64,000 bases of DNA from assembly GCF_020564565.1 (NCBI RefSeq), contig NZ_JAJCTD010000002.1, forward strand, positions 62,001-126,000. The letters are read 5' to 3'. The translations under genes were made by a program, and so were the position numbers. Position 1 is the first letter of the stretch; the number at the start of each line of letters is the position of its first letter. The notes under the pieces were generated by a model. It was given only the letters and a program-made list of their open reading frames with translations. It had not been told where the DNA came from and made no database searches. Shown here piece by piece: positions 1 to 9,508 of the stretch. Origin of the DNA: Rhodobacter sp. Har01. Lineage in GTDB: Bacteria > Pseudomonadota > Alphaproteobacteria > Rhodobacterales > Rhodobacteraceae.

Positions 1-817
1 TCTCGGCGGTCACCTTCGCGGCCGGCAGCACGCCGCCATGCCCCGGCTTCGCCCCTTGCGACAGCTTCAACTCGACCATGCGGATTTGCGGGTCCGCCGC
101 GGCCTCGGCGAACAGGCCGGCATCGAACCCGCCATCCGCCGCCCGCGCGCCGAAGTAGCCCGAGCCGAGTTCCCAGACCAGATCGCCCCCCGCCTCACGG
201 TGCCAGGGCGACACGCCGCCTTCGCCGGTGTCGTGGTAGAACCCGCCCGCCTTGGCGCCGCGGTTCAGCGCCCGGATCGCATTGGCCGACAGCGCGCCAT
301 AGCTCATCGCCGAGATGTTCAGCAGGCTGGCCGCATAGGGCAGCCGCGTGCCCGCCCCGACCATGACTCGCATCGCCTCATGCCCCACCGGCGGGCGCGG
401 AGTGATGGAATGGTGCAGCCATTCGTATTGCTCCTGATAGACGTCGAACTGGGTGCCGAAGGGGCGCTTGTCCAACTCCTTCTTGGCACGCTGATAGACG
501 ATGGCCCGCTTGTCGCGCGGGAAGGGGGCGCCGTCCTTGTCGCCTTCGAAGAAATACTGCCGCATCTCGGGGCGGATCGATTCCAGCAGGAACCGCAGGT
601 GCGCGGCAACGGGATAGTTGCGCAAGACCGCGTGGCGGGTCTGGGTCAGGTCGTAGACCCCCAGCGCCGTCACCCCGGCTGCGGCCAGTGCGACCGGCCA
701 AAGCATCCAATCGGCGCCCAGGTGCAGCACCAGCGCCGCAAAGGCGGCCAGCGCCAGCAGCGCCGGGCCGGTGACAAGGGCGTAACGCAGCGAGAAGGCG
801 GCACGAAGCACGGACAT
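1..817 (-). CDS. FMN-binding glutamate synthase-like protein, N-terminal part
   Basis: The gene runs off the left edge, so only about the first 272 residues are visible. The start is the ATG at 817. Two hydrophobic segments at about residues 10-55 suggest a membrane anchor. A soluble part follows with a SMSYGALS segment, a GAKAGGFYHDTGEGG segment and a QGAKPGHGG segment, all typical of the FMN-barrel domain of the glutamate synthase large subunit. Proteins with this anchor plus a lone synthase domain, without the glutaminase domain, are annotated as FMN-binding glutamate synthase family; their true substrate is not established. No partner gene is visible downstream of the start. Confidence 0.85.
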   Translation of the reverse strand, partial: MSVLRAAFSLRYALVTGPALLALAAFAALVLHLGADWMLWPVALAAAGVTALGVYDLTQTRHAVLRNYPVAAHLRFLLESIRPEMRQYFFEGDKDGAPFPRDKRAIVYQRAKKELDKRPFGTQFDVYQEQYEWLHHSITPRPPVGHEAMRVMVGAGTRLPYAASLLNISAMSYGALSANAIRALNRGAKAGGFYHDTGEGGVSPWHREAGGDLVWELGSGYFGARAADGGFDAGLFAEAAADPQIRMVELKLSQGAKPGHGGVLPAAKVTAE

Positions 818-881
818 GGGGGGCCTTTGGTCAGGACGCCGCCAGAGTTATGCACGGAAGTTGCATCCTGGTTAACGGATT

Positions 882-1535
882 TCAGAAAGGCACCGGGGCG
901 ACAAAGCTGACCCGGTCTTTCGTGGCCGGATGGTGCAGCGCCAGGGTCTCGGCGTGCAGCATCAACCGCGGGAAATCGCGAGCCGGGCCAGTCGCATAGA
1001 TCGGATCGCCCAGGATCGGGTGGCCCAAGGCCAGCATGTGCACCCGCAACTGATGGCTGCGCCCGGTGTGCGGGGTCAGCCGGACCCGGGTTTCGCCAGG
1101 GCTTCGGCCGATCACCTGCCAGTCGGTCTGCGCCGGGCGGCCATGCTCAGGGCTGACCATCTGCCGCGGCCGGTTCGGCCAGTCGGCGCAAAGCGGCAGG
1201 TCGATCCGGCCGCTTTCCCCGTCAATCTTGCCCCAGACCCGGGCGACATAGGTCTTTTGCGCCCGACGCTGCTCGAATTCCTGCCCCAGAAAGCCCTGCG
1301 CGGCCTTGGTGCGGGCAAAGATCATCACCCCCGAAGTGTCGCAATCCAGCCGGTGCACCAAGAGCGCATCCCACCGCGCCGCCTGCAGCCGCGACAGCAG
1401 ACAATCCTCGCGCCCGGCCAGCTTGCCCGGCACCGAAAGCAGACCCGCCGGCTTGTCCAGCACCAGGATGTGCCGATCCTCGAAAAGGATTTTCAGAGGC
1501 GCGTCCGGCGGCGCGTAGACGAAATCCGGGATCAT
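882..1535 (-). CDS. rluA: RluA-family pseudouridine synthase
   Basis: Encodes 217 residues, about the length of E. coli RluA (219). The family converts uridine to pseudouridine in 23S rRNA and in some tRNAs. The catalytic motif HRLDCDTSG is at about residues 61-69, with the invariant Asp, and PHTGRSHQLRVH follows in the second half. No S4 domain precedes it, which fits RluA rather than RluC/RluD. The start overlaps the stop of the upstream methyltransferase gene by 4 bases, so the two are probably co-translated. Whether it targets rRNA, tRNA or both cannot be read from the sequence. Confidence 0.88.
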   Translation of the reverse strand: MIPDFVYAPPDAPLKILFEDRHILVLDKPAGLLSVPGKLAGREDCLLSRLQAARWDALLVHRLDCDTSGVMIFARTKAAQGFLGQEFEQRRAQKTYVARVWGKIDGESGRIDLPLCADWPNRPRQMVSPEHGRPAQTDWQVIGRSPGETRVRLTPHTGRSHQLRVHMLALGHPILGDPIYATGPARDFPRLMLHAETLALHHPATKDRVSFVAPVPF

Positions 1536-2428
1536 GCGATCTGGTGGCCGGCGTCGCGCAGGCGCCCGGCCAGATGGCGGATGTGGGGAGGCCCCACCTC
1601 GCAGCAGCCGCCAACCAGGGTGGCGCCCATGTCGACCCAGGCCATGACGAAATCGGCATAGCGCTCGGGCGTCAGGTCATGGCGCGCGCAATAGGCCGGC
1701 GGGGCCTGATTGTCCGGCAGCGGCAGGCCGGTGATCTCGGAAAACCCGTTGGCATAGGCGCCGAAGGGCAGACCCAGCCCCCCCAGCACCGACAGCGCCG
1801 GGGCCATCGCCTCGGGCATGGAACAATTCGCCAGAACCGCCGCCGTAGGCGCCTCGGCGATCACATCGGCCAGCCCGGCCACCGGCTCTCCGGACCGCAG
1901 GCGCGTGCCGTCGCGATCATCGACCGAGACCGACAGCCAGACCGGCCGCCCCGCCGCCTGCGCGCCCCGCAATGCGCCGCGGGCAAGGTCGAGCGAGGAG
2001 ATCGTCTCGATCAGGATCACGTCGACATGCGCCGCCATCAGCCGGGCCTTTTCGGCGTAAAGCGCGGTCGAGACTTCGACCGGGGGCGTCAGGTCGGGCC
2101 GGTAGCTTTCGCCCAAGGGGCCCATCGAACCGGCGATGATCCCGCGTCCGGCCCGCGCACGCGCCTCATGCGCCTCGGCCAGCGCGCGCAGGTGCAGCGC
2201 GTGATATAGCGCGTCCAAACCGTCGCGCTGCAGCCGGTCGTGCAGGATGTTGTAGGTGTTCGTCGTGGCAACACTTGCGCCCGCGTCGAAGTAATCGTCG
2301 TGGATCGCCTTCACCAGACCCGGATGGTCAATCATCACCCGGGTCGCCCAAAGCGGCCCCGGATCGCGCGTCGCCCGCGCCACCAGTTCCTGGCCCATGC
2401 CGCCATCCAGAAGCGTGATCACCGCCAT
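1532..2428 (-). CDS. Homocysteine S-methyltransferase family protein
   Basis: 298 residues forming a single homocysteine-binding barrel. The N-terminal LLDGGMGQEL motif, an internal LANCS cysteine and the C-terminal GGCCEVGPPHI motif supply the three zinc-ligand cysteines of the family. Members transfer a methyl group to homocysteine from S-methylmethionine or betaine-type donors, giving methionine; the donor here is unknown. It lacks the folate and cobalamin domains of MetH. The gene overlaps rluA by 4 bases. I saw no SAM or SAH riboswitch in the short upstream spacer. Confidence 0.85.
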   Translation of the reverse strand: MAVITLLDGGMGQELVARATRDPGPLWATRVMIDHPGLVKAIHDDYFDAGASVATTNTYNILHDRLQRDGLDALYHALHLRALAEAHEARARAGRGIIAGSMGPLGESYRPDLTPPVEVSTALYAEKARLMAAHVDVILIETISSLDLARGALRGAQAAGRPVWLSVSVDDRDGTRLRSGEPVAGLADVIAEAPTAAVLANCSMPEAMAPALSVLGGLGLPFGAYANGFSEITGLPLPDNQAPPAYCARHDLTPERYADFVMAWVDMGATLVGGCCEVGPPHIRHLAGRLRDAGHQIA

Positions 2429-2506
2429 CGTGGCCTCCCATCCCTTCGCGGCAAGTAGCGCCGCGCGGGCGGCAAGATCAAGAGCGGTGATCCGGTCGCC
2501 CTTTGG

Positions 2507-3751
2507 CTATGCCCTGGTCCCTTCGCGCCGCATCCGGCCCAGCGCCTCGGTCGGCTGGCGTTCGACCGGGGCACGCGGCAGGCGCGGGCCCAGGAAGGCC
2601 GCCAGCAGGGTGGCCAGGGTCAGGCCATAGGCCGTCAGCCACAGCGCACCCGCAGCCAGCCCCGTCGGGTAATAAACCTCGGGCCAGGTCGACCCGGCAA
2701 AGCGCGCCAGCGCGGCCAGCGGCAGCAGGGCATAGGCCAGAGCCAGCGCAGGCGGCGCCACCAGCGGCCGGCCGGTATGGCCCAGCGTGGCCCGGCTGAG
2801 GATCGACAGCGTCATCCCGCCGATGCCGCCAATGCCGATCAGATGCAGCGCGGCAATTTCCGAACCGATGTTCAGATACGCCAGCCCCAGCGCGATCAGG
2901 CCCGCCGCACCCATCAGGCTGGCCAGATGCAGCGTCCAGAGGATGGGCCGCGTCACCGTCCACAGGCCCTGCCACAGCGCCAGCCGGACCAGCCCCGCCG
3001 CGCCCGCCGCCAGTGCCAGCGTGCCGTTCAGCCCCGCCGGCAGCCCGGCCAGAACGGCGACCGGCAGCGCCAGCGCCGGGGCAATGGACAGCACCGCCAG
3101 CGCCGTGGGGTTGCGCGGGTGGCCGTGCTCGCGCCCCGCCTGAACCATGGCGTTGCGGGTAAAGCCGGGAACCACCCGGCCGCCGATGATGAAGATCAGC
3201 GCGGCATGGCCCAGAAGGCCCGCCCGCACCCCCAGACTGGCACCGTCCGGCATCAGGCCCAGCCAGTCCAGGTGGCAAAAGACGTTCCCGGTCCAGACCA
3301 CGGCGATCACCGCCAGCAGGACCAGTTGTTGCGGCTTGGGCCGCAGCATCAGCAGCCGGCCCACCTTCCAGCCCAGGACCGGCAGATAGGACAGGTCGGC
3401 CAGCGCCACCAGGGGCGCCGGCAGGCTGCCCGAGGCCCAGACCGCCGCCCGGCCGGCCAGCCACAGCAGAAAGACCAGCAGGATGAACCGTTGCGCCGCC
3501 GCCTTGCTGCCCACCCATCCGGGCACTGCCGTCAGAAGAAAGCCGCCCAGCGTGGCCCCGGCATAGCCAAACACCATCTCATGCGCGTGCCACAGGGTCG
3601 GCAGCGCGGCGGTCGGCAACTCGACCAGCCCGCCCGCCGCCTGGGCGGCCAGCCAGACCTCCCAGACCGCCAGGGACACCAGCGCAAAGACGCAGGCCGC
3701 AAGAAAGAAGATGCGGAACCCTTCGGAGAATAGCCGTCTCACTGCGGTCAT
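2507..3751 (-). CDS. nnrS: NnrS family heme-copper membrane protein
   Basis: 414 residues with about 12 hydrophobic segments. The HAHEMVFGYAGA motif at about residues 56-67 is characteristic of NnrS. In Rhodobacter and Vibrio relatives this protein is linked to resistance to nitric oxide stress. The start chosen is the ATG opening MTAVRRLFSEGF; further upstream ATGs add a GC-rich, non-conserved tail. No nitrite or nitric oxide reductase genes are nearby, and I saw no FNR/NnrR-type TTGAT-N4-ATCAA site in the spacer upstream. Confidence 0.85.
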   Translation of the reverse strand: MTAVRRLFSEGFRIFFLAACVFALVSLAVWEVWLAAQAAGGLVELPTAALPTLWHAHEMVFGYAGATLGGFLLTAVPGWVGSKAAAQRFILLVFLLWLAGRAAVWASGSLPAPLVALADLSYLPVLGWKVGRLLMLRPKPQQLVLLAVIAVVWTGNVFCHLDWLGLMPDGASLGVRAGLLGHAALIFIIGGRVVPGFTRNAMVQAGREHGHPRNPTALAVLSIAPALALPVAVLAGLPAGLNGTLALAAGAAGLVRLALWQGLWTVTRPILWTLHLASLMGAAGLIALGLAYLNIGSEIAALHLIGIGGIGGMTLSILSRATLGHTGRPLVAPPALALAYALLPLAALARFAGSTWPEVYYPTGLAAGALWLTAYGLTLATLLAAFLGPRLPRAPVERQPTEALGRMRREGTRA

Positions 3752-3845
3752 GCGGTAGAACCCTCGACACCGGGGCCTGCCGAATACGCCCGACCCGGGC
3801 GCACTGGCAAGGCCCGGCCCCCGGCCGCGATGCCGCAGACCCGGG

Positions 3846-4970
3846 CTAGCCTCGCAGCAGCCGCGCCAATGCGGCCTCAAGCCGCGCCACCCCGGCCTCG
3901 GTCGTCAGCACGCCGGGCGACAGGCGCAAGGTCTGGCTGCGGTGGTCGGCGCTGACGCCTTCGGCGCGCAGGCCGGCCACCACCTGTGCCGCCGGCACGG
4001 TCTCGGGCAGCCGCAGCATCACCGAGCCACCGCGCCTTTCCTCCTCGCGCGGGGTCAGCGTGGCCAGCCTCAGGGCATCGGCGATGTCGAACAGCCGCGC
4101 CGTCAGCCGCCGGTTCTGCGCCCGGATCGCCGCATGGTCCTGCCCCGCGTGCCAATCCAGGGCCGGCAACGAGGCGATGGCGGCCATGCACCCCGGCGTG
4201 CCGCTGTCGAACCGCCTCATGTCGGGCGCATAGGCAAACCGCGCGATGTCCCAGTTGAACGGGTTGTCCTGGCTGAACCAGCCAGCCACCTGCGGCGCGC
4301 AATGCGGCACCAGCCGCGGCGAGACATACAGCACCCCCGCCCCCGGCGTGCCGCACATCCACTTCAGGCTGGTGGACAGCGCGAAATCCACCTCGGGCGC
4401 CGTCACGTCGAACGGCAAGAGCCCCGCCCCCTGGGTGATGTCCACCCCCACCAGCGCCCCCATCCGCCGGCCATGCGCCACCGCGCGGGCCAGGTCGATC
4501 CGGGCCGAGGTGGTGGAACTGACCCAGGTCAGCAGTGCCAGACCGACATCGGGCGTCCAGGCATCCAGGAAATCCTCGTCCTCCACCCGTGCGGCCCCCT
4601 GCCGCAGCGGCACCGTCTTCAGCGTGAAGCCGAAGCGCGGCGCCAGCGCTTGCAGCAGAAAGTGGTTGGACGGAAAGCAATCCGCTGCCACCAGCAGGCT
4701 GCGGCCGCGCAGGTGGCCATCCGGCAACGCGGCCAGAATGGCATGCAGCCCGGCGGTCACGTTCTCGCAGGTCGTCACGCTGCCTGGCGCGGCGTTCAGG
4801 ATACCCCGCCAGCGGTCGATGAACCTTTGCCGCCGCGGCAGCACCCAGCCCCATTGCGCATCGTCCGCCGTGCCCCAGGTCAGCGCGAACTCGGCCATCG
4901 CCGCCGCCAGGTCGCGCGCCTTTCCGGGATACATCCCGATCGAGTGATACAGGAAATAGGCGCCGTCCAT
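3846..4970 (-). CDS. Aminotransferase class V-fold PLP enzyme, kynureninase-like
   Basis: 374 residues from the ATG opening MDGAYFLYHSIGMYPG. The PLP-binding lysine lies in STSLKWMCGTPGAGVLYV, and the preceding VGVDITQGAGLLPFDV carries the aspartate that contacts the cofactor ring. This arrangement is that of the kynureninase-like branch of fold-type I class V enzymes. No kynurenine pathway genes are nearby, so kynureninase activity is not claimed; a desulfurase- or lyase-like role is also possible. The gene reads leftward toward nnrS, with a 94-bp gap, so an operon is uncertain. Confidence 0.8.
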   Translation of the reverse strand: MDGAYFLYHSIGMYPGKARDLAAAMAEFALTWGTADDAQWGWVLPRRQRFIDRWRGILNAAPGSVTTCENVTAGLHAILAALPDGHLRGRSLLVAADCFPSNHFLLQALAPRFGFTLKTVPLRQGAARVEDEDFLDAWTPDVGLALLTWVSSTTSARIDLARAVAHGRRMGALVGVDITQGAGLLPFDVTAPEVDFALSTSLKWMCGTPGAGVLYVSPRLVPHCAPQVAGWFSQDNPFNWDIARFAYAPDMRRFDSGTPGCMAAIASLPALDWHAGQDHAAIRAQNRRLTARLFDIADALRLATLTPREEERRGGSVMLRLPETVPAAQVVAGLRAEGVSADHRSQTLRLSPGVLTTEAGVARLEAALARLLRG

Positions 4971-5104
4971 GTCCGTCTCCCTGGCTGGCGTCTTGCTGCC
5001 ACGCGCCCCTTGCCGCGGCAACAAGATCATTGCGGCCCGAGACTCTCAAGCTTGAAGCTCTTCCAGCCCAGTGGCAGGCTGGCGGCGTTCAGGGAAAGGA
5101 CGCC

Positions 5105-5281
5105 ATGAAGCACCTTGGCAGCGATCCGGCGGGCCCGGTCTTCGGCAGTCCGGCAAACCCGTGCGGCGCGGCGAACCGGGGCCGGGCGACGGACCGGAAC
5201 CGCACCGACGTCGCCGCACTGCGCATCCGCAACCCCGCCACCGAAAGCCGGCGCATCTTCGTCCAGAGGGCCCTGCCATGA
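5105..5281 (+). CDS. Possible small ORF coupled to thioesterase gene
   Basis: A 58-codon ORF in the 307-bp gap between the divergent PLP-enzyme and thioesterase genes. A GGGAAAGGA purine run sits 4 bases before its ATG. Its TGA overlaps the thioesterase ATG in an ATGA arrangement, which is the main reason to list it. The product is rich in Arg, Pro and Asn, has no recognised domain and no signal peptide, and may be a fortuitous ORF of GC-rich DNA. The rest of the gap holds no other recognisable signal. Confidence 0.3.
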   Translation: MKHLGSDPAGPVFGSPANPCGAANRGRATDRNRTDVAALRIRNPATESRRIFVQRALP

Positions 5282-5685
5282 TCTACCACCGCTCCATCCG
5301 CATCGAGTTCAACCATTGCGACCCGGCCGGGATCGTCTTCTACCCGCGCTACTTCGAGATGACGAACTCGGTGGCCGAGAATTTCTTCAGGGACATCGGG
5401 CACTACCCGTACGAGGCCATGATGGCGGCGGGCGAGGGTGTTCCAACGGTGCGGGCCGAGGTCAGCTTCCATGCCCCGTCGCGCCTGGGCGAGGTGCTGG
5501 ACTGGCAACTTCTGGTCACCCGCCTGGGGACCACCTCGATCGGCCTGCACCTTGAGGCGCATGGCGACGGGGTGCACCGCCTTGCCGCCGACGTGACCCT
5601 GGTCTTTGTCGGTCCCGGCCTGCGCCCGCAGCCCTGGCCGCCGGCCCTGCGCAACCGCCTTGCCGACTTCATCGCAGCCGCATGA
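5278..5685 (+). CDS. 4-hydroxybenzoyl-CoA thioesterase-like acyl-CoA thioesterase
   Basis: 135 residues, the normal length for a single hot-dog domain. NHCDPAGIVFYPRYFE at about residues 12-27 contains the catalytic aspartate of the 4HBT/YbgC class. It hydrolyses acyl- or aroyl-CoA thioesters; the substrate is not evident from context. The ATG overlaps the stop of the small ORF upstream. A gene-free, repeat-bearing region begins right after its stop. Confidence 0.85.
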   Translation: MIYHRSIRIEFNHCDPAGIVFYPRYFEMTNSVAENFFRDIGHYPYEAMMAAGEGVPTVRAEVSFHAPSRLGEVLDWQLLVTRLGTTSIGLHLEAHGDGVHRLAADVTLVFVGPGLRPQPWPPALRNRLADFIAAA

Positions 5686-7398
5686 CGCCCAAGACCGCGC
5701 CGCCCCACCTGCCTGCGGCCCCTTCGACACACGCCACCGCCCTCGGGGGTCTGGCGGCGCCTCCCACAACCCCTGGCCGCGCCTGAAGGCCCGCCCGTGC
5801 TCACCCCGGCTCAGGGTCGGGGCAGGGGGGCGGGATCGCCCTGCGGCCTGGCCTGCAAGGTGCCGGGCCTGGCCTGTCCCGGCAGCAAACGCTTGCAGCC
5901 GGCCCTGTCCGGGATTGCCGCGAGGTTCATCCCCGGCCCGACGGCATTGGAGCGCCGGGGACCGACCCCGCCGCCCGCTCCTGCCCGGACGGACGGACCA
6001 TCCTCACCTCGACCGGGCGTCGGGGTGACGGGCCCCTTGGCAAGCGCATCGCGCTCCGGCAACGCGGACCGGGTCGGTGCCTCAGGAGCCGGTTTCCGAC
6101 CCGTCTGACGGCCTTTTGCCACTTGCGTCCGCCGGGCCGACCGCCGCCACGTCCATGCGGTTCCCCGGGGGCGCCACGATCAAGGCCCCCATGCGCGTGG
6201 CGGCGCGCGCTGGCCGGACCTGGACCGGTCCGCCGCAAGGATGACAGCCCCGGTCCCGGCATGCGCGGCCCCGGAGTCGGTGGCCGCGCGTTCCCCCGGC
6301 CCTGTCGCGACGCATCGCGTCCAGCGCGCCCGACGCGCCCGAGGCGGATCGCAGCCAGATCCTCTGGACAGGTGACGGGTTGGCGCCCGCCCCTTCGACA
6401 GCGCCCCGACCGACGGTCTCTGGCCGAATCAGGCCCGGGCGGGCAGTCTCACTGCGCCCTGAATCCGGCCAGGCCGTCGTTGCCGGACCCCGGCCGTCGC
6501 CTCGCGCGGGCAAGAGACCGTCCCGGCAGTTGCGCCTGAAGGCACGGTCGGCTTGTCGGCATGATCGGTCATGGCCTGGCCGAAAGCGACCGATGCCGGC
6601 CGACCCGCATCCGGGGCCAAGGCGCCTCGGCCCGCCAAGGACTGCCACATCAGGCCTTCGGCCACCTGCGCCGGGGGCCAACCCTCCCCAGTGTCGAACA
6701 GACCCACGTCCCGGCTTCGTCCCGACAGCACCAGCGCGCCCGGCCAGGCGACAGCCCGGACCGCAGGGCCTCAAGGCCGCAGGATGCCCTGGCCGCCGAT
6801 GCCGGGAGGAACCCTCCCGCCTCGCCCGAAAGACCCATATCCCGGCTTCGCCCCGACAGTACCGGTGCGCCCGGCCAGTCGACAGCCCGGACCGCAGGGC
6901 CTCAAGGCCGCAGGATGCCCTGGCCGCCGATGCCGGGAGGAACCCTCCCGCCTCGTCCCGACAGGCACATGTCCCGGCTTCGTCCCGACAGCACCTGCGC
7001 GCCCCGCCAGGCGACAGCCCGGACCGCAAGGACCAAGTGTTGCTTGATGCCAGGGCACTCGCACCTCTGGCCAAAGGCCGGCAAGGTCGATTCTTCCCCA
7101 AGCCGCGCTCCGCTCGGCCTTGGGGGCTTGGGGAGTGGTGCTTCCGCCGGCCACTCGCCAACCGTGCCGCAGGGGGATTCGGATCTTCGTGCGGGGCCGA
7201 GGCACCCGTTCCGGTGCTCGGGTCCCGGCGATACCTGCGCCGTCCGCACCCCCCGCCGGGCAACCAAGGCGGCAAGGGCACCGGGATGGCCTGTTGCGGG
7301 TCTTCGACCGACGCCCGCCCAGGTGCCGCCGCGCCTTGGCTTGGGCTGCAAGCTTGCCTGCGGCCGCGTCTCGGGGCGCAGCGGTTGGCGGATTCGGT
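5686..7398. other. 1.7-kb region without a convincing gene
   Basis: Very GC-rich stretch between the thioesterase stop and the convergent chemoreceptor stop. Overlapping open frames exist on both strands, but none has a recognisable domain, a convincing ribosome site or a start better than its rivals, so I call none. It contains an array of structured repeats (6710-7035). It also contains a 9-bp inverted repeat, CCCCAAGCC at 7096-7104 and GGCTTGGGG at 7125-7133, that could act as a terminator. It could be a decayed gene, a non-coding RNA locus or a repeat island. Confidence 0.6.
6710..7035. repeat. Imperfect tandem repeat, period about 131 bp
   Basis: Two full units start at 6710 and 6841 and a third, partial unit starts at 6973 and diverges after about 60 bp. 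A degenerate tail of another unit precedes 6710. The first two units share an identical core of about 75 bp. Each core carries two perfect inverted repeats: GGCCT-CA-AGGCC, and CGGGAGG-AAC-CCTCCCG at 6803-6819 and 6934-6950. The periods (131 and 132 bp) are not both multiples of three, so the array does not preserve a reading frame; this argues for an RNA or DNA structural role or neutral duplication. Confidence 0.85.
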
Positions 7399-9357
7399 TC
7401 AGAAGTCCTCCCACTGACCGACATCGGAGGTTCCGGTGCGGGGCAGCGGGACCGGCTGGAACTCTTCGAGCCGAGGGGCGGCGGTCTGCGGATCCGGATG
7501 GGACGTGGAAGCCGGGCCGGCGGAGACAGCGGACAGGCCCGCGCCCATCGAAGCCGCGACCGGCACCGGGGTCAGACCGGCGCCCGCCGGCACCCGGAAC
7601 CGCGCCAGGCTTTCGGTCAGCCGGGAAGCGTTGGCGTGCAGCGATTCGCTTGACGTCGTGGATTGCACCACCACGGCGGCATTGCGCTGGGTCACCTCGT
7701 CCAGCTGCTTGACGCCCGAGTTGATCTCGGACAGACCCAGCGACTGTTCCCGAGCCGAATTGGCGATGTCGGCGATCATCGTGGTCACGCTCTTGATGCG
7801 GTCAATCATTACGCCCAGGGCGGAACCGGTGGCATGCACAAGGCCGCTGCCAGCTTCGACCTGTTCGCTGGACTGGCTGATCAGGCGCTTGATTTCCTTT
7901 GCGGAATCCGACGCCCTCTGGGCCAGCGATCGAACTTCGCTGGCGACCACGGCAAAGCCCTTGCCGGCCTCGCCCGCCCGGGCCGCCTCGACGCCCGCGT
8001 TCAGCGCCAGCAGGTTGGTCTGGAAGGCGATGTCGTCGATCACATCGGTGATCCGGGTGATCTGGCGCGAGGATTGCTCAATCTGTTCCATGGCCGAGAT
8101 CGCACGTTTCACCACGGCACCGCCCTCTTCCGCCTGGCGGGCGTTGTCGGCCATGGCGCTGTCAGCCTCGGCCGCGTTCTGCGCCGTCGACTGCACCGAA
8201 GCGGTCAGTTCATCCAGCGCGGCGGCGGTTTCTTCCAGCGTTGCCGCCTGAGTCTCAGTGCGGTTCGACATGTCCTGGGCGATGCCGTTGAACTCGGACG
8301 CACCGGCGTCGATCGACTGGGCGATCTGGCGCACCATCAGCATGGTTTCCGACAGTGTGTCGACCACCGCGTTGAAATTGCGGCGCAGTTCTTCATAGCG
8401 GGCCGGAAAGGGGGAATCGGCCGGGCTGGCGATGCTGGCGGTCAGGTCCAGCGTTGCCAGCCGCGACAGGCCCAGCGACAGGTCGCGCACCACGCGGGCC
8501 TGCTCCTCTTCGGTCTGCCGTGCGGTGACGGCCAGCAGTTCCGCCTCGCCCGAGGCATTGCGCCAGGCCTCGAAGCCGCGGGCGAAGGTGCCAATCTCGT
8601 CTGTGCGGGTCAGCGCCGGCACCTCCACGGTGGTATCGCCGCCGCGAATACGCTCCATCACCGCCGACAGGCCGGCCAGCGGGCGCAGTAGGGCCCGGTT
8701 GGCAAGATACAGCACCAGTGCACCCAGTGCGGCGGCCAGCGCCAGGCCGATCAGCATTTCCCGACGCGATTCGGCAACCGCCTGGGCCTGTGCGGCCGCG
8801 GGAATGAAGTTGCCAAGGATGCCGATCACCTTGCCGGCAGTGTCCTTCACCGGGCGCAGGTTCAACAGGTAGGCCTCGCCGAACAGATCGGCCTCGCCGA
8901 TGAACGGCTCTCCGCGCAGCATCGCCTCGCGCGAGGGGTGGTCCTTGCCCAGCGGCTTGTTCACCCAGCGCTGGCCTTCCGGCGAATGCAGGCTGGTCGA
9001 GACGCGGACAAAGTCGTCTTGCGTGGCGTCCCAGCGCAGGATCGAGAAATCGGTGCCCATCAGATCGTGCAATTCATCAACGATCCGGTGATCCTGGAAA
9101 TCCGGGATCGCCGGCCAGACGACATTGTTCACCTCGCCGTCGTCGGTGATGCTGTAGGTCATCTCGGGGAAGTCGTCCTGCACCAGTTCGGCCGAGACGC
9201 GGGCGGCGATTTCCATCGTGGCTTGCAGTTCGGTGTCCTTGAACTGGTTCAGGCCATGGCTTGACACCAGAAAGCCGACACTGCCGACGATCAGGAAGAA
9301 CAGGACGGAGAGGCCGGTCAGCTTTGACACGAGTCCGAGGGAACGCAGGCGATTCAT
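7399..9357 (-). CDS. Methyl-accepting chemotaxis protein
   Basis: 652 residues from an ATG preceded by an AGAGGAAGAAG ribosome site. Order: transmembrane segment at about 10-32; periplasmic sensor region to about 185, probably Cache-like; second transmembrane segment at about 190-215; HAMP domain; long cytoplasmic methyl-accepting domain with the conserved hairpin tip ([22 protein letters not shown]). The last residues, QWEDF, fit the xWxxF pentapeptide that tethers CheR/CheB in other receptors. No che genes are nearby, so it is an orphan receptor feeding a remote cluster. Its ligand is unknown. Confidence 0.93.
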   Translation of the reverse strand: MNRLRSLGLVSKLTGLSVLFFLIVGSVGFLVSSHGLNQFKDTELQATMEIAARVSAELVQDDFPEMTYSITDDGEVNNVVWPAIPDFQDHRIVDELHDLMGTDFSILRWDATQDDFVRVSTSLHSPEGQRWVNKPLGKDHPSREAMLRGEPFIGEADLFGEAYLLNLRPVKDTAGKVIGILGNFIPAAAQAQAVAESRREMLIGLALAAALGALVLYLANRALLRPLAGLSAVMERIRGGDTTVEVPALTRTDEIGTFARGFEAWRNASGEAELLAVTARQTEEEQARVVRDLSLGLSRLATLDLTASIASPADSPFPARYEELRRNFNAVVDTLSETMLMVRQIAQSIDAGASEFNGIAQDMSNRTETQAATLEETAAALDELTASVQSTAQNAAEADSAMADNARQAEEGGAVVKRAISAMEQIEQSSRQITRITDVIDDIAFQTNLLALNAGVEAARAGEAGKGFAVVASEVRSLAQRASDSAKEIKRLISQSSEQVEAGSGLVHATGSALGVMIDRIKSVTTMIADIANSAREQSLGLSEINSGVKQLDEVTQRNAAVVVQSTTSSESLHANASRLTESLARFRVPAGAGLTPVPVAASMGAGLSAVSAGPASTSHPDPQTAAPRLEEFQPVPLPRTGTSDVGQWEDF

Positions 9358-9508
9358 CTTCTTCCTCTGGCTTGCAGGGCAGGTTTGGCTGAACGCTGAT
9401 CGCAAGGCGTGTAGATTCGGTTAGCAGCAGCCCGGCGGTTTCGACTTTTCCCCGGCGAAAGGGCGTGGTTTCCTGCGGCACCTTCCCCGTCGCCCCCTGC
9501 AGGCCCCC

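Noticed and set aside
3752..3845. FNR/NnrR site upstream of nnrS
   Set aside because: No TTGAT-N4-ATCAA-like sequence is present in the spacer.
6650..7035. CRISPR array
   Set aside because: Units are contiguous 131-bp repeats without unique spacers, and no cas genes are present.
6082..7281. Long open frames on both strands of the gene-free island
   Set aside because: Several overlapping frames are equally long, none has a domain or a good ribosome site, and the 131-bp repeat shifts frame between units.
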